A DNA stretch of 6,824 nucleotides from Thermoplasmata archaeon (GTDB lineage: Archaea > Thermoplasmatota > Thermoplasmata > WALJ01): NCBI GenBank assembly GCA_026986305.1, contig JALSOU010000208.1, positions 1-6,824 of the forward strand, read 5' to 3'. The position numbers and the translations under genes are program-made. The notes beneath the pieces are model-generated. The model was not told the DNA's origin. It saw only the letters and a list, made by a program, of their open reading frames with translations, and did no database searches. Every line of letters begins with the position of its first letter. Within the stretch, counting starts at the first letter, position 1. Below, in pieces: positions 6,176 through 6,824 of the stretch.

Positions 6176-6388
6176 ATGGCAGTTGCAAAAGAGAGATACA
6201 TAGTGAATGAAAAAGGTGAGAGGATAGGAGTGCTCCTAGATATAGAGGAATATAAAGAGATACTCGAAAAACTTGAGGAGCTCGACGAAATAAGAGCCTA
6301 TGATGAGGCTAAAGAATCTGAAGACGAGGCCATACCTTTTGAAGAAGCGTTAAAAGAGATGGAAAGGAAGAGAGATAAGGATGTATGA
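6176..6388 (+). CDS. Phd/RelB-like antitoxin of the second toxin-antitoxin pair
   Basis: This is a small acidic protein of 70 residues from the ATG at 6176. KERYIVNEKGERIGVLLDIE (5-24) is the beta-rich start seen in Phd/YefM-type antitoxins, in which a 'V.LDIEEY..L...L..L' segment follows. EELDEIRAYDEAKESEDEAI (34-53) and PFEEALKEME (54-63) form the acidic C-terminal part that binds and masks a RelE/ParE-type toxin; the 'RAYDEAK.....AIPFEEA' pattern recurs in such partners. I prefer the start at 6176 over the in-frame ATG at 6161 (MKCRY extension) because it lies about 26 bases from a TATA-like element and gives the normal N-terminus. Its last 8 bases overlap the toxin start. The DNA is noticeably richer in A/T than the flanking nep1, suggesting acquisition. 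The precise antitoxin family is uncertain. Confidence 0.78.
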   Translation: MAVAKERYIVNEKGERIGVLLDIEEYKEILEKLEELDEIRAYDEAKESEDEAIPFEEALKEMERKRDKDV

Positions 6389-6635
6389 GATTTTCATACT
6401 AAAAAGAGCTATTAAAGAGATGGGGAGTCTTCCTGAAGATGCATATAGAAGGATAAGGGACGAAATTTTATCTCTTAAATTTAATCCTAGGCCAAAGGGT
6501 TGCAAAAAGCTTTCTGGAAGAGATGGCTGGAGAATAAGAGTTGGAGATTATAGGATAATCTATGAGATAGATGACAAAAACAAAAAGGTAACTGTTTTAC
6601 ATATTGGCCATAGAAAATATGTATATAAACAATAA
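6381..6635 (+). CDS. RelE/ParE-family toxin of the second toxin-antitoxin pair
   Basis: This 84-residue basic protein has the full RelE/ParE pattern. MYEIFILKRAIKEMGSLPED (1-20) gives the first strand and helix, and AYRRIRDEILSLKFNPRPKG (21-40) the second helix and turn. CKKLSGRDGWRIRVGDYRII (41-60) followed by YEIDD is the highly conserved sheet that carries catalytic basic residues, and VLHIGHRKYVY (72-82) is the conserved end. Toxins with this 'wRIRvGdYRiiYei....v.hR..vY' signature are mostly RelE-type, ribosome-dependent mRNA endonucleases. It overlaps the antitoxin by eight bases (ATGTATGA), so translation is coupled. It is more standard than the toxin at 1939-2205 and clearly not a recent copy of it: the two share the fold but little sequence. 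Like its antitoxin it is AT-rich. Confidence 0.9.
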   Translation: MYEIFILKRAIKEMGSLPEDAYRRIRDEILSLKFNPRPKGCKKLSGRDGWRIRVGDYRIIYEIDDKNKKVTVLHIGHRKYVYKQ

Positions 6636-6690
6636 ATAATGTTGTTATTGGAAAAGAGCTAATGTCACAGAGGGGTACTCATTCCCAAAA

Positions 6691-6822
6691 CTATTGAACC
6701 CTTCCTCTTCTCTTGAACTTCCTGTTTAGAGCTAGAATGAACAGAGCATTGAGAAGAAGTCCCAGAAGTCTTTCGGGGAGCGCCAGAATGGGAGGCATAT
6801 TAAGAGGAGGGTTCTGATACAA
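6691..6822 (-). CDS. C-terminal end of a probable membrane protein (5' end outside window)
   Basis: On the minus strand a frame open at the right edge gives 43 residues before a TAG at 6693-6691. It reads NMPPILALPERLLGLLLNAL (8-27), then FILALNRKFKRRGRVQ (28-43): a hydrophobic helix of about 18-20 residues (about 15-32) followed by a strongly basic tail. That is the usual layout of a last membrane segment with its end inside the cell. I cannot assign a family from so little. It converges on the second toxin-antitoxin pair. The 55 bases between (6636-6690) hold nothing I can identify. Confidence 0.45.
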   Translation of the reverse strand: MYQNPPLNMPPILALPERLLGLLLNALFILALNRKFKRRGRVQ

Positions 6823-6824
6823 AG

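Noticed and set aside
6729..6814. Arg-rich plus-strand open frame near the right edge (from the ATG at 6737)
   Set aside because: It is opposite the better-supported hydrophobic-plus-basic membrane protein tail and has the repetitive Arg/Ser/Gly content of a shadow frame.

Overview
The window is archaeal. It carries a group II chaperonin (thermosome), the archaeal/eukaryotic rRNA enzyme Nep1, the archaeal GTP cyclohydrolase MptA, TATA boxes with the spacing of archaeal promoters, and strong GGAGGT ribosome-binding sites. Heavy use of AGG/AGA (Arg) and ATA (Ile) and the DUF2683-type antitoxin suggest a thermophilic euryarchaeon, perhaps a Thermoplasmatota/Aciduliprofundum-like lineage. That placement is inference; no rRNA gene is present to fix it.

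Layout. Positions 1-1726 (+) hold the end of a tldD and the complete tldE, abutting with no gap, which together encode the two halves of a TldD/TldE metalloprotease. A T-rich terminator follows. On the minus strand, converging on tldE, are a decayed ribbon-helix-helix (RHH) regulator (1779-1900) and a complete toxin-antitoxin pair: RelE-like toxin at 1939-2205 and DUF2683-type antitoxin at 2207-2440. The pair has its own TATA box and a 25-bp near-palindromic operator. Upstream of it on the same strand are mptA (2500-3402) and a small one-helix membrane protein with a helical tail (3413-3682), 10 bp apart and probably one transcript.

A 100-bp divergent promoter region (3683-3782) separates that pair from the thermosome gene (3783-5429, +). 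Nep1 (5473-6138, +) follows, then a second toxin-antitoxin pair of a different type (6176-6635, +) in visibly AT-richer DNA. At the right edge is the tail of a minus-strand gene that probably encodes a membrane protein (6691-6822).

The housekeeping content covers protein folding, ribosome maturation, pterin/7-deazaguanine precursor synthesis and peptide/protein processing. Two intact toxin-antitoxin modules and one regulator relic sit between these genes, so the gaps look like repeated landing sites for small selfish modules. I see no CRISPR array, insertion sequence, tRNA or rRNA. The least explained items are the small membrane protein divergent from the thermosome, the repeat pattern in their shared promoter region, and the operator of the first toxin-antitoxin pair.
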